This document shows, in pieces, positions 19,975-32,359 of a stretch of 64,000 nucleotides of DNA (positions within the stretch are counted from its first letter, which is position 1; every line of letters starts with the position of its first letter). Position numbers and translations under genes: made by a program. The DNA is taken from contig WUJK01000003.1 in the NCBI GenBank assembly GCA_011317545.1, forward strand, positions 4,278,001 to 4,342,000, in the 5' to 3' direction. Below the pieces are notes generated by a model that had not been told where the DNA came from, did no database searches, and saw only the letters and a program-made list of their open reading frames with translations. Origin of the DNA: Coniella vitis (lineage: Eukaryota; Ascomycota; Sordariomycetes; Diaporthales; Schizoparmaceae).

Positions 19975-21384
19975 ATGACCATACGAAAGACCGAGTGGCG
20001 CAAATTGCCATTAAGTCTCTCTGAGCTGTGCATCGATACGACTCTACGGTGCGGGCAGTCTTTTCGGTGGAAGAAGTTGCACGATGAATGGTCAGTGTTT
20101 TGAAATGCTTTCACAGGTCCTCTCCTCTCGCTCTCATGCCCCTCGAGTCCTCACCCACTATGCCCTGCTCACTATTTCGCCCTCCACAGACACGCTGGCT
20201 CATGTTCTCTCTTCAGGCACTGTACGCTGCATGGACGGATTGTGTCTTTGAAGCAGGACCCGCAATATTTGCACTACCGCATCATATGGCCGGACGCCGC
20301 TGGGTCCCGGGCATCTTCCTCCTCCTCCGCCAAGACCGGCAAAGTCCCAGGAAAGGCCGCTGCGCCGGACGATAGCGAGGCGTTGCTCAAAAACTACTTC
20401 AACCTTCACCATGACCTCAGCGGACTGTATAAGCAGTGGGCGGACGCCGACCCCAACTTCCGCAAAAAGGCCTTGGGCTTCACGGGGGTGCGCATCCTGA
20501 ATCAAGATGCGTGGGAGGCGTTGGTTGGCTTCATTTGCAGCAGCAACAACAATATTTCGAGGATATCACAAATGGTACACAATCTCTGTCTGCACTACGG
20601 GCCATACATCGGCACAATAGACGACCAAGCCTTTCACGACTTCCCACCGCCAGACTCTTTGACGGCAGACGGAGTAGAGTCCCATTTACGGCAGCTCGGA
20701 TTTGGCTATCGTGCAAAGTACATCGCTCAAACGGCTCGCAATATTTCCCAGGACAGGCCCGCTGACTGGTTGCAAAATTTGCGGAACCCGGACAGCATGG
20801 CTTGGGGATCAGTACCAATATCAAAGCGTGCTGGTGATGAGGCCCCGACATACAAGCGCGCGCACGAGAAACTTCTTGAACTTTGTGGTGTGGGACCCAA
20901 GGTAGCCGACTGTGTCTGTCTCATGGGTTTAGGCTGGGGAGAGGCAGTCCCGGTAGACACGCACGTGTGGCAGATTGCCTTGCGGGATTACAGATTCTGC
21001 TCCAAAAGCAAAAACAAAACCCTCAGCAAGGCCATGTATGACGCTGTTGGTGATCACTTCCGCAATTTGTGGGGGAACCAGGCTGGATGGGCGCATTCTG
21101 TTCTTTTTACCGCCGATCTGAAGACATTTGCGGACCGTCTCAGTGGGCAGATCAAGAACGAAACGGGCCAAGCCGTAATCAAATCAGAATCAACTGAGGA
21201 TACAAGCATCACAAAAGCCTTGGTTTTGCCTACGACCGCGTCGATGAAGAAGAGAAAGCGAGCTATGAGTGCAGTGTCTATCGGTACCAAAGCCGAGACA
21301 GATGAACAAGGCTTGTTGTCTTTAGCAAACACTACTATCAAGACGGCTAAAAAGAGACGATCACAAAGGCTAGCAGGTCAATAA
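19975..21384 (+). CDS. OGG1: 8-oxoguanine DNA glycosylase/AP lyase Ogg1, two exons
   Basis: Bifunctional base-excision repair enzyme removing 8-oxoguanine paired with cytosine and nicking the AP site. Exons 19975-20090 and 20217-21384 (intron 126 bp, GTCAGT donor, TTCAG acceptor) give 427 residues. Exon 1 encodes the N-terminal fold with LRCGQSFRWKK; the junction rebuilds Trp39 and continues HCTLHGRIVSLKQDPQ. The central region has FICSSNNNISRIS, and the helix-hairpin-helix-GPD is intact: LCGVGPKVADCVCLMGL with catalytic Lys267 (equivalent to human Lys249) and VPVDTHVW with Asp286 (human Asp268). The C-terminus is basic (KKRKR, KKRRSQR), a likely nuclear targeting signal. A Ser/Ala-rich insert occurs near residues 66-90. 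Confidence 0.97.
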
Positions 21385-21905
21385 GGACAATAGGAGCCAG
21401 ATGTGCGAATATACGGAGTTACCGAACCCAAGACCTGGACTGTCGACAGCGATTGATCAAATCCAGATGCTTATCTGTATTATATACTCATACCTTACCT
21501 CATCATACAAGCTTAGTGATACCTTTCTCAAGGAAAACTAGAAGCCTGCAGCAACCGTTCCATACCAATCCGCACTAGCCTTGCTGGCTATCTCCTTCGA
21601 GACATACTCTACAGCCCGGGCCAAGTCTCTCAATGATCATGTGCTTTGGCCCTATACATTCAAAGACGCCTGTTATATAAATGAGCTTGACGAATGAACG
21701 CATCCGTTTGAGTTGGTTAGATTCTGCGGCAACGGACGGAAGGGAATAGTGCGAAGCTTGGAAAGAAACATATTGTCAGAGCATGCAATTCGAAATTTAT
21801 TGTAAATGAAGTGTCTCAATTAGGCCCAGCCTATTTCCAAACCTGACCTCAGAGGCCTTCAAATTCATTCGTGACTACATTCAAAACTGCCAAAGCAAAC
21901 ACTCT
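21385..21905. other. Convergent intergenic region (OGG1 / Y3-like 3' ends)
   Basis: A/T-richer 3' flanks of two convergent genes, with a tattatatactca stretch near 21479 that may serve in 3'-end formation of OGG1. No gene seen. Confidence 0.45.
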
Positions 21906-22372
21906 CTAGCAAGAACCAGCGTTAGGGTCGTCCTTGTAAGTGAAGGAGCCGTGCGACTGGACGCTGCCATGGCTGCAAGCCTCCATCTCAATAGTCAAGG
22001 CAGACACACACTCGTCCGCCGTCAAAGTCAGGGTCGTGCTGCCCGAGTTGCTCGTGGCGCTGAAATTGATGGACGACTGACCATTTGCCGCACAGTAATT
22101 CTTGGTCTGTCCAGCTGGATACTCTCCGGCCTATACCACGCAGGGCGCATTGTTAGAGGACTTCAATCTCAGATATTTCATAAAAGCAGACGTTGCCTGG
22201 GTTCTGTTTTTGTTCATATACTCACAAGAGCAGCGCAGGCTTCGGTGCGAGCAGCCGCGAGTTGATCAGAGGTGCCATAGTCGGAAAAAGTGTTGCCGCT
22301 GCCGTAGCAACCATTGGCGCTGACGATAGGCAAAGCTGCAAGAACAGCGTAGAAGGCGGTAGTAAACTGCAT
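21906..22372 (-). CDS. Small cysteine-rich secreted protein (Y3-like glycan-binding family, tentative)
   Basis: Two exons on the minus strand, 22226-22372 and 21906-22130; the intron (95 bp) runs GTGAGT...TATAG. 123 residues. A signal peptide (MQFTTAFYAVLAALPIVSANG) is followed by a mature chain of about 104 residues with six Cys: GCYGSG, TEACAAL, KNYCAANGQ, ADECVSAL, MEACSHG and the terminal NAGSC. The pattern, with early C-[FY]-x-S-G, a mid NxxxC, and a C-terminal DPN-x-G-x-C, resembles the fungal Y3-type secreted glycan-binding proteins; this is from memory of the family, not a search. Size and Cys content make it a candidate effector or cell-surface lectin. The gene model is solid; the function is tentative. 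Confidence 0.78.
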
Positions 22373-23714
22373 CTTGACAATTCGAAGCTGATGGAGAGCG
22401 ATGATTGCAATGCGGTCGTAGTATAGCAGCTGAACAAAGAGTTGAAAGTGGCTGGGATGATTGCAAGAAATAGTGTGTTTTATTGAATGATTGAGGAGCG
22501 TTGAAAGACGCCGCAACAAATTCATTCTTAGTTGGAACCTGGATGTTTACATATTCATTTTGCCCTTGAACGCTACATCAACCTCCTAGGTAATGCTAAT
22601 GCGACTTTGCGGTGTGCCCAGGATGCATCGACATCCAGTGAAACCGTCTCTGTGTCCCCGTCTCCATCGCACGATCCTATGTGCTGCTTACTAGTTAGCA
22701 TAATCCAGGTATTCGCGGCTCGTACTTGAAGACGGAGCTGCACCAAGGCCAATGTCTAGCCTGAGACCCAGCGTCCTTGGATGCAAATCCCACGTAATCT
22801 GGAAGGAAAACGGGCCTGGCCTCCTTCTTGGAAGCCAATGCGGTACCTTTGGCTGTCTGAAAATGGCAATGCTCTGAAAGTGCTGCCTGCAAATACAAAA
22901 GTATGCGGCTGACCTGGGGGCCAACATCTTGAATACTATTATGATATTACGGCCGGCCGATAGGCCGAGACAGGGTCTCAGTGGTTGGCCGGTCCACTTT
23001 CACAGCATGACAGTGTTGTTTATACTTATACGTCTTACTTGCGAGGCAATGTGCCGGCCCAGTTGTCTCATTGCAAAGTGCGAGGAACGCGGAGTCCGAT
23101 CGATTCTTCCGAGGATATTGACCAAATAAAACGAGTTCAAACTAGAAAGGACCGACCTCAAGAAGTCTAGCAAGACGTATAAAGCTTGGAAACTCGGTAC
23201 GATTGATGTTTCGCTTTTTTACTCTAATCTAGGAATTTTTGGTTGTATGACCGGGGCTGGGAATTCCAGCTTTATAAACGGGGTTTTGGGAGCTCCGGAA
23301 GATTTATGAGTTCGCAACGCTTTTCTTGAATATTGAGCAGATCCAAGCAAGGGCTTGACGTAGAAGACAACTTGAGAGGATTTGGCAAATGACCATATCT
23401 CCCGACCAGTCAATTGTATGCCAAAGATACGACATATACTATGGTATTCAAAAACAAGCACTTCGTCGGCACAAATTTTTGAGCGCGCAAGGGTGAATAC
23501 AAAAAGAAGAATTGGAAATTTCTTAAACATGAATATGTACCGCACTTCCGACAAATTAACCTTTCAAGCATTGACATATTACTGTTTAAGTACACCTACT
23601 CATATGCTGCTGGGTCCTTAAGTGGACTTATGCCATCTCACATCTGCTTGATCCCTGAGTCCATACTAAGGAGTGCTGTCAAAATTTGGACGAGACTTCC
23701 CCTGTCTGTTTAAC
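22373..23714. other. Intergenic region between two secreted-protein genes
   Basis: 1.3 kb, becoming A/T-rich after 23,200. A frame at 23219-23530 (minus) could start MFKKFPILLFVFTLARS, superficially signal-like, but has no family resemblance. No supported gene. Confidence 0.4.
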
Positions 23715-25899
23715 CTAAGAAGGTATCACCACCTGAAAAATGAGCGCTTGGTTGTCCAGGGTATAGCCAGAGCTATCAGAGTATTGATAATACCCGAAGT
23801 TGAGGTAACCATCCTGAGTGATGAAGTCGTTGTCGCTCAGACTGATGACAAAATAATTAGTTCCGGGGTTTTCGGGATCGACCGACGCAAGGGCAAGTGA
23901 CTCCCATTTCTCGTTCTGCGGAGGTCCGATATGTTAGACATCGAGATCCATTTCTGGAATTCATGCATGTAGTTGATAACAAAAGTGGTTTATGATGGAG
24001 TGCTATATTAAGTGGCCTCGTGCTGGGAAGCGGCGAAGAGGGTCGCCAAAGTTGAAGAAAACCTCGACTTACCAGTAGCGTACTGTTTTGATCACCGCCG
24101 TTATGCATTCCAAACTTTTCCAGCTGGGAATTGACATTAAAATCCAGAAAGGAGCAATACGTTGCAGGCGTTATGCCTGAATCCAGATCTCCGTCACCGT
24201 CCGCTACTGCGCAGGTCTCGCAGTCGTAGGAATCGCTGGCAATATCCGTAGCCTCAGAAATATCAAAGACGTCGATATGTCGGTAAACACTGAGAGACTC
24301 GGATTGTCCATGGCCAAAACCGGAATCTCGGGCCAAGACAAAGAACTGCCCATTTGGGAGTGCATGAATCTCAGACTGTGCAGCTACCTTTGGATTCTTG
24401 GAGGCCTTGGCGGTGTAGTCATCGTAAAATGGCAGAGGCACAATGTACTCGGACAAATAGGTAGGGTTCAGTTTGTCCGAGACATCGTAAATAAGGAGCC
24501 GAGCATTCTGCTCGGTTTGGCTGGCCAGCCCCTGTTGACGACGATCAGCTGTGAGATCTACATAGGCAGGGCACAGCCGGCTCATTCGAACCACAGCGCA
24601 CATGATTCCAAGAGAGCACTTGATTGTATACGTAAAGCCGGTTCTCCTAGCTAATGGAAATACAAACTTACACCTTCCTGGTTAGCTGCTGCTTGCAGTA
24701 GAACGTATAGTGTTTCACCATCTGCTGAAGCGGAAAGCCCCTCGAACCCTAAAGCAAGATGAAGAATACATAGTCAGAATAGATTGTCACACCGGCTAAG
24801 AAAAGCGCCTACCGTGATTGTTGGCCCTTCCCGTTGGGTTGTCAGCAGGCGACACATCATCATCATCCTGGTCCTCCCAAACTGGTGGCGAGTCGGATGA
24901 AAAGGAATCCGAGCCATTCCGCTTGGGCACAATAGCTTCAGGAGGCCGAATAGCTGAAATGATGGTTCCATTGCCATCAAAGAGCCAAACGTATGGTCCA
25001 TACTCGTCGCTCACCCAAAAAGTCCCATCAGCATTAATAACGAGTCCCTCAGCATCGACAGAAATATGCGAATGAGTGGTGCCGTTGTCCAGATCGTTAC
25101 CGAATCCATCTCCTGTCCAATTTGCTGCCGGAAGTAGTGGAAAGTCATCATAGGAAAGGCCGCCGGAGCTCGTGGCGTCTAATCCAGTCGTATGCTGTCC
25201 ATCAGGACCAGAAAACAGGATTGTATCAAGATAGGTGAGGTTCACGTTTGGAGCTGATGGACTGGCACCGCTGGCATCGGGCTCAAGAGTGAGAGAAATG
25301 TTGAATTTATGTACACGATTGATGTAGTTCACCGTCCCTTCGGTATTCCTGAGACTCAACCGTCAGTATGGTATTGCATCTTTCGATGTACCGTAAGACC
25401 CGAACACCTAAATGGCAAGTAATGACAGAACATACTGCATCTCAAGCTCTTCGCCAAATAGGACGGTGCTGTGAACTGCTCATAACTTCAAGCACAGTGT
25501 CGCTACCAATCTTGTGGCTTGGATAGCAAAACCACAGAGCAACTTTATGGAATGTAAAAAGCAAATGTCTCAGCGGTTGTGCACATACCAACCTCGGTCA
25601 GGGAGGGCCCATAGAAGCCCCGTATAAGTGAGGCCATCTGCACTTCTGGTCCACGAGCTCTGGTCTAGCGCAATAGCGCTGCCTATCCCGCCAATGGTAT
25701 CACCAAACTTATCTCTTGCGTTCCCAGATAAATAACCGTAGCCTGCAAGATCGGTATATGCATAGAAGAGACCGTTGCATGTCGTGGTGTTGACGGCTGC
25801 TGAGGTAGTTGAAGCATCTCTAGTAAAGGAGCTAGCAGCATGGATTTGACGTGGTGCCAAGGAAATGAGTGTCAAGACCTCAAGAAATATAGATAACAT
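23715..25899 (-). CDS. Secreted phytase/esterase-like protein (esterase-like activity of phytase family), five exons
   Basis: Exons (minus): 25589-25899, 24813-25348, 24672-24748, 24073-24531, 23715-23915, totalling 1,584 nt = 527 residues; introns 240, 64, 140 and 157 bp. A signal peptide MLSIFLEVLTLISLAPRQIHA is followed by a predicted beta-propeller. Family landmarks are in order: GDTIGGIGSAIAL, LPDRGW joined across intron 1 to NTEGTVNYINRVHKF, DAEGLVINADGTFWVSDEYG, NHGFEGLSASADGETLYVLL (crossing intron 2), NARLLIYDVSDK, SEIHALPNGQFFVLARDSGFG, NEKWESLALASVDP and the terminal LDNQALIFQV. Many N-glycosylation sequons (NTT, NIS, NLT, NWT, NGT, NGS). The biochemical activity of this family in fungi is poorly defined. 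The ATG at 25899 is used; the frame continues to a TTG upstream. Confidence 0.9.
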
Positions 25900-27492
25900 G
25901 ATGTACCGAGTGTCCAATTGTCTGGAAAGTAGGGGTTCTATTCAAATTCACCTCCAAAACCTGTGCAAATTTCCGATTCCACAAAAAGCAAAGGAAAGTG
26001 GATGTGATATCATCAATACATATATCTCTCTTTGTGCTCGAACAGTTGCTAGCCCATGAAATCCCAAGTAAGAGCACTGTCAGAGGCTTGGTCCCAAGAC
26101 GCACTGCAATTTTCTATGCATATGACCTGAACTACCGAATAGCGAGGACGTATTCGAGCACATGCGCACATCGTCTGAAGGTATGGTTTCGTTGTGCAGT
26201 TGCATAAGTGACTCAACGTGCATATTTGCGTGATGATCCGTGATCGTCATGAGGAGGTGGTTGATTGCCGATCATTTACTCCAGAAATAGACTTAGGTTC
26301 ATACCTCAAAGAAAATCTGTTTTTGATAGGTATACAAGCCTTATGTGGATGGTGCGTTGAGGGCCGGAGGAACAGTGTCAAAAGCAACCAAGTCCAAAAA
26401 GATCGGTTGAATCGGCAAGCCACTACAACATTGAATTTGGAGCGGGCAAAATACATGCAGGCATTTATCAAAGCGCAAGCAGCTCGGTCATCCCATCTAG
26501 TTTAGCTTGCAAAATTTCCTGGAAACTTAACGCAGCTGAATCCTGATTAGCAAGTGAAAATGTTCTTGCTGGTAAACGTTGTCATATCCCGAACGCTTAC
26601 TGGCTATGTATGATACGGAATTGCTACTCAGGGTAGCACAATACCACGTTATAGTCACAAGACCATTCCCAGAAGGAGGTAACATCAATGTAGTGAAGTG
26701 TATGCCCAAACCACCTATTTGTATTTCTGTATATTTTCAATGTCCTTAGTGTTCCATCTCTGGCTGAGGTAGGTATCTCTACGCGCACCTGTACCCTTAA
26801 ATTTGCTTTCCAAGGATGGGAATTTGTTATCAGCCTGAGGTGCACGATTGAATGCAAGAGGGGTGTTATGTTTGCTTCTTTCACTAGGTCGATTGAAATT
26901 GTTCAATTCGAAGCCATGGTGTCTGTGGATTTTATAATTATAGTTCATTGAAAACGTTTTATACTTATGGCTCAATCTTCTACTCATCTGATCTAGTTTC
27001 TATACTGGCACTTCGTTTTTGATCTGCCTCGATGCTCTAAACGAGGGCGTGGTTACGGCGATGGCTTTGCTTTCTTTGTCTTATGCCTTTCGAAAGCTAG
27101 GTAGTATAACATTGTTGTTTCGATGTATTTAAATCGGAGGACATATCATTGACAGATTCTCAACTCGTAACCAACGCGTATTGAGTTCTCGCTGATTTTA
27201 ATTAATTACGAAATCCTCACCGTTCCTACCGCCCTTTCGCGCAGCTGTTGATTCTTTTCGAATGTAGTGCATGTCAGGAGATGGAACAAGCTCACGTCGA
27301 TTAAACCCATGTAAAGTAACATGTGAACAACCTTCTGGCCTCGAGGCACCAAACTCCATAAACCTATAGTAACAATCTATACAACTAGAGTAACGATGCC
27401 GAATTAAGCCTTTGCTCTAGTCGCCACTATGGCTAGACGCTCTACCACCGATTCCATGAATGGACCCAATCCCCAAATACATATATTACTAA
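25900..27492. other. Gene-poor transition zone before the retrotransposon block
   Basis: 1.6 kb of A/T-richer DNA without a supported gene. Two overlapping minus-strand frames at 26624-26987 have normal composition but no recognisable domain and could be a decayed coding remnant. Near 27418-27470 a tctagtcgccactatggctagacg stretch faintly resembles a tRNA D-arm/anticodon region but does not fold. RIP-type CA/TG depletion is not yet present. Confidence 0.4.
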
Positions 27493-27783
27493 TGTTATAA
27501 CCCACGATCGTGCAGGTCACAGGGACAGGCCTGCGCAACTATATGCCAGCAAATCGGAACCTCAACGGACCGATAGGGGACACTTATATAAGCAGACCCA
27601 CTCCTTATTAGAGCTTCCTAATAAGAAGTAGGAAAAGATTAGTTAATCCTAAGGAAGAAACGGATAAACCAGGGTTAGGGTTAGATCACCAGAGATTACG
27701 ACTGCTTACCGGAACCCTAGTAAGCATTAGTAAGCATTAATAAGCTCGAGTAAGCCGTATATTAATAAATATTACAATAGAAG
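27493..27783 (+). mobile_element. Gypsy LTR 'A', left part
   Basis: Begins TGTTATAACCCACG, the shared 5' LTR end. It contains aaatcggaacctcaacgga, a TATA box (cacttatataag) and the telomere-like gggttagggtta at 27672-27683. Interrupted near 27783 by LTR G. It retains many CA and TG dinucleotides, so RIP is light. The matching right part may be 32154-32359. Confidence 0.8.
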
Positions 27784-27978
27784 TATTATAATCCACGGTT
27801 ATATAGGTTATAAAAATAGGCTAGTGCAACTATATACTAGGAAATCGGAACCTCAACGGACCGATAGGGATCTCTTATATAACGAAGATATATAAGATAA
27901 TATAATTAAGGGTTAGGGTTAATTACTCGGATTATAGTAATCGAAGTAATCGGATTACGATAATTACGGTAATTATAG
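27784..27978 (+). mobile_element. Gypsy LTR 'G', left part
   Basis: A second forward LTR start (tattataatccacggtta, TG changed to TA), with TATA and gggttagggtta at 27910-27921. Cut off at 27978 by reverse LTR H, which indicates nested insertion. Confidence 0.75.
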
Positions 27979-28462
27979 TATAATAATCCTTGCCTAAATC
28001 CCTAACTCTAGAAGTACCTATAAGTTATATATTAGCAGAATAGGGAAGTATTACCTTTAAGCTTCTATATATTTATCGAGCGATACTAAGTATTATAAGT
28101 AATTAAGAGGGATTACCCTATTATATAAAATAATACTTAGATTTATAACTAAAGACTATAAGAAAACTATCTAATATTAAGCTATAAACTCCTATCCTTA
28201 TATCCTTCTATTATTAACTGCTATTCCCTAAAGGGTGCTTTGGACCGACGGAGTCGCTCGTCGACTATTGCGGTCTAAGTCGATAGAGTCGCAGTACGGT
28301 CCTTGCGGTCCACCCTTGTCCTGTATAACCCTAACCCTGGTTATATCGTCTGGTATAACTTTGTTATATAAGAGATCCTTATCGGTCCGTTAAGGTTCCG
28401 ATTTGCTAGTATATAGTTGCGCTAGCCTGTTCCTGTAACCTGTATAACCGTGGGTTATAATA
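27979..28462 (-). mobile_element. Gypsy LTR 'H' (type 3), complete
   Basis: Complete reverse LTR of 484 bp from tataataatccttgcc to gtgggttataata. Its variable region (28210-28320, with ggaccgacggagtcgctcg) matches that of LTR E and differs from the other copies, defining LTR type 3. The distal 150 bp are nearly free of RIP. Confidence 0.85.
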
Positions 28463-31400
28463 CTATTAGTAAATATAAAGGCCTAATATAGCCTTTCTTA
28501 AGGTTTTCGTCGATATATTCTCTAAATACTTTAAGTTTATCCTTATCTAATCTATAGATAGGAAAGAACTTTAGTTATTCTCTTTCTTTAAATAGGATCT
28601 CGTAGTTATATAAGCTATACTCTAATAGGCCGTTATCGAATTTTCCTTAAACTAGTTTTATAAACTTCCGATACTCTTCTAATATACCGGAGAGGTTTCT
28701 AAACATATCTTCGTCTAATATAATTGCTATTATAAAGAGATATCGTTATATATACTTAGTTCCTTCTTAAACTTACTACGATAATATATCCTATTATCTA
28801 TAGAATCCTATTATATCGTATCCTAATCTACTATATCTTTTCCTTTATTAAATACTAATTATCGCTAGATCCTTCTCTATAAGCTATCGAGGGTAGTTAT
28901 TTCTATAGTTAACCGTTATTATAGTTCTTCTCGATTTAAAGGTATATATAAATTTAATTAAGCCCCTATTATCTAGATACCAATTAATAACTAAATCCAA
29001 TCCTATACCTTTAATTATAACCGTTTCCTAAGTATCCGCTTTATCCTATAAAATATAGCTATTAATCTAATCGATTCGAGGATTTTCCTTTCTTAACTAT
29101 AATATACTTAAAATTAGCTTATATTATATAGTATCCGTAATATTAAAGTTTATTAATATCGTATATCTATAGATTATAACTAATAATTAATTAGATTCTA
29201 TATCGATAATATCTTAGCTATAAGTAATATCTATACCTTCTACGGTATTAAGTTTATAAGGTTCTATCTTCTCCTTCTAAGGTATCTATTCTCTATTAAT
29301 AATGCTTAAGGATTTAAAGTTTCCTTATACTCTATTATCTAGGAATATTATATAGTATTTACCGTTAATTTATATTATAATTTTTAAATATTTATATATC
29401 GAGCTATCTATTATATAAAGGGACTTTATCGTAAATCCTAATCGCTTATTATCCTTTATAAGCGATCCTTAACTTTTAGGTTTTATTATTCTTATTATAC
29501 TCTAAAGGCTATTATCTATACTAAGTTCTTAACTTATCGTATTCTATATTATATATATATTATAGCCTATCGCTATAGTTATACCTAGCTTTCTTCTTCC
29601 GTATAAGGAGTTTATACTCCGGGCTAAGTATCTTTAAGGTTATAATAGGTATACGCTTTATCCGCTAGGTATTCTATATAATCGGCGTACTTATAAAAGC
29701 TATAATATATAAGTTCTATATATACGGGCTTTACGAGCTATTCCTTTTATTTCTATTCGTATATTCTATACTAATCGAGTGCTTTTTCTTACGCGTAAAG
29801 TATATACTAGGGTATTATATATTAGTACTATCTTACTTATCGCGTAGTATATTCGTAGGGGGTATTATATATAAGGCTAATACTAGCGTAGTTTCCCCTT
29901 ATTCCGAGTATTTTATAATAATCGCTATTATCGTCGTTATAAGCGATAATACTATACCCTGCTTCGTATATAGGGAACTATTCGTTAATTACCTTATATT
30001 TAAAGTATTATCTATAATTATATATAATATAAGTAAACTATATAATCTAATAGTATTCTTTATAGAGATAATTAATTCGCGCGTCTTCTTATATAAGGGG
30101 GGTTTTATTTTAATAGATTATTATTCGGAATAGTTTTCTAAGTATAATACTATAGATAAGGTAGTATATATCTCCTTTATCGCTATCTTTATCTATAGAG
30201 CTTTCGGATTCTATACTCGTTTCTTCGTTAATAGTTTAAGTATTAATATCCTAATTAATATTAAGCGTTTCCTATTATTCTATAATTTCCGTAATATTAT
30301 TTTATATAACTTTCATTTTATTAAGTAACTTATACCCTTTTATATCGTATTAATAGGGGTATTTCTTAATAAGCTAAGCTTATTACTCTATTACTAATCT
30401 TTCGAATAAACCGTTATCTATAGGGAGGGGTATTCTTTAAGTAACTACGATTTATTATTTCTTATAAGGTTTCTAAGGGAACTATCCTAAGCCTTACTTT
30501 ACCGAGAGGTATATTATATAATTATCCTTATAATAAAAGGTCTAATTAAGGAGTTTATAATCGGGGTCGTCCGATGCTTATTCTAAAAGCTAGTTTTAGC
30601 TAGGAGTATAGTCCGTAATCTTATATATTATAATATTAGCTTATCGTCCTTCTAGGACTTTCTTAAAATCTCTTAAGTTCTTAGGTAATCGGTATTCTTA
30701 TATAAAGTAACCTTTCTTACTATAGTTATAGCATTCTCTACTAATAAAACGCTTTTAGGCTATATCGAGTTCTATAGGTCCTAGGTATATTATACCGCTA
30801 TAAGCTATAGAGCGATAGTTAAGTTACTACGAAGTATTATTATATACTAATATTATCTTCCTATATTAGAGTATAGTTATTAAGTATTACTTCTACTTTT
30901 CTATTTTTCTTATTAACGTTTAAAGAGTCGGTTATCGATTTTAACTATTATAGCTATATATTTAGGGAATTCGTCGGGCCTATCGATTTTACTAAGTTCG
31001 TCTTTAACTAAGTCTTTAAGTCCTATATAATAGTATATTATAAGAGTATTATTATCTAGACTAAGGTAGTTAGCGATACGTTTAAAATTAACTATATATT
31101 CCGATACTAACTTTATTTACTTAAGAGCTATAAGCTGCTATTCCGTAGTATATTATTCGTTAGGGTCTCCGAAAGTTTCCTTAAGAGCTTATATAAAGTA
31201 TTTAAACTCGTAGAAAATATAACGTATCTTCTTAGATTAACTAGCAAATACTACTTCCTAGTATTTATAAAGCGTAGGTTCCTATTAATAGAGTACGCTT
31301 CCTTCCAAGCAACTTCCTATAAAGATAACCTTATCTTCTTCCTTTAAGAACTAAATATAATAGTAATCGAAGTATACCTTATACTAGGTAAGAAAGGATT

Positions 31401-31678
31401 ATAAAGTTCCTTTAGTTCTTAAGTATAGCCCTAGTTTATCGAGTTTATATACCTTATTCTAGCTAAATAGGCTAAATCTAGCAATTTCTACCTTAAGTGC
31501 TTCGAGCGTTAAGTTAAGATATTAATTCTACTTAACTAGTTCTTACTAAGTAAGCGCGCGTATAGGTATAATACTACCGCTACTAACCGAGGGAGTTAGA
31601 GTCGTAGGTATTATAATTACTATACTTAATATTGCTTAAAGGGCGTATATAAGCCGTTTTAAATAAGAGTTATAAAAA
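28463..31678 (-). mobile_element. Gypsy element 'B' internal region (gag-protease-RT start), RIP-degraded
   Basis: Read on the minus strand this is colinear with element D: gag next to LTR B, then protease, then the N-terminal RT region, ending abruptly in RT at 28463 against LTR H. CA and TG are almost absent and stops are frequent in every frame. No open reading frame of 60 codons remains. Confidence 0.85.
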
Positions 31679-32153
31679 TATAATAATCCTTACCTAAGTC
31701 CTTAACTCTAAAAATACCTATAAGTTATATATTAGTAGAATAAGGAAGTATTACCTTTAAGCTTTTATATAATAATTAAGCGATACTATGTATTATAAGT
31801 AATTAAGAGGGATTACCCTATTATATAAAATAATACTTAGATTTATAACTAAAGACTATAAGGAAAACTATCTAATAGCTAGGAAACCTACCGTCCTTAT
31901 ATCCTTCCGTTATTCCTTATCTATAGCGAGTATAGATCCTTAGATTATTAGGAGCAATAGGAGCGTCGGATTAATTAGATTATTTAGATTACTATCGCTC
32001 TAACTACCTTAGTTATCCTAGTAATCTAACCCTAACCCTAGGCTATACTATCTATTATATAAGAGATCCCTATCGGTCCGTTAAGGTTCCGATTTGCTAG
32101 CATATAGTTGCGCTAGCCTGTTCCTATAACCTGCATGACCGTGGGTTATAACA
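31679..32153 (-). mobile_element. 5' LTR of element B (type 2)
   Basis: 475-bp reverse LTR (tataataatccttacc ... gtgggttataaca). Its variable region (31915-32035) matches the 3' LTR of element D at 46756, not D's own 5' LTR. The telomere-like motif is at 32027-32042. Confidence 0.85.
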
Positions 32154-32359
32154 TTTCCTAGCTATTAGATAGTTTCCCTTATAATCTTTAGTTATAAATC
32201 TAAGTATTATTTTATATAATAGGGTAATCCCTCTTAATTACTTATAATACTTAATATTACTCGATAATATACGAAGACTTAAAGGTAATACTTCCCTACC
32301 TGCTAATATATAACTTATAGGTACTTCCAGAATCAGGGATTCAGGCAAGGATTATTACA
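32154..32359 (+). mobile_element. Gypsy LTR, right part, forward (probably LTR A)
   Basis: Starts inside an LTR (ttcctagctattagatag) and runs to the canonical 3' end ggattattaca at 32359. It is the likely remainder of LTR A, split by element B and others. Immediately followed by P450 sequence, so the LTR insertion probably removed or displaced the 5' half of that gene. Confidence 0.75.

Noticed and set aside
23219..23530. Possible small secreted protein starting MFKKFPILLFVFTLARS
   Set aside because: Hydrophobic start could be chance in A/T-rich DNA; few Cys and no family likeness, no splice support.
27418..27470. Sequence resembling part of a tRNA (gctctaccac)
   Set aside because: No T-arm consensus and no acceptor pairing; does not fold as a cloverleaf.
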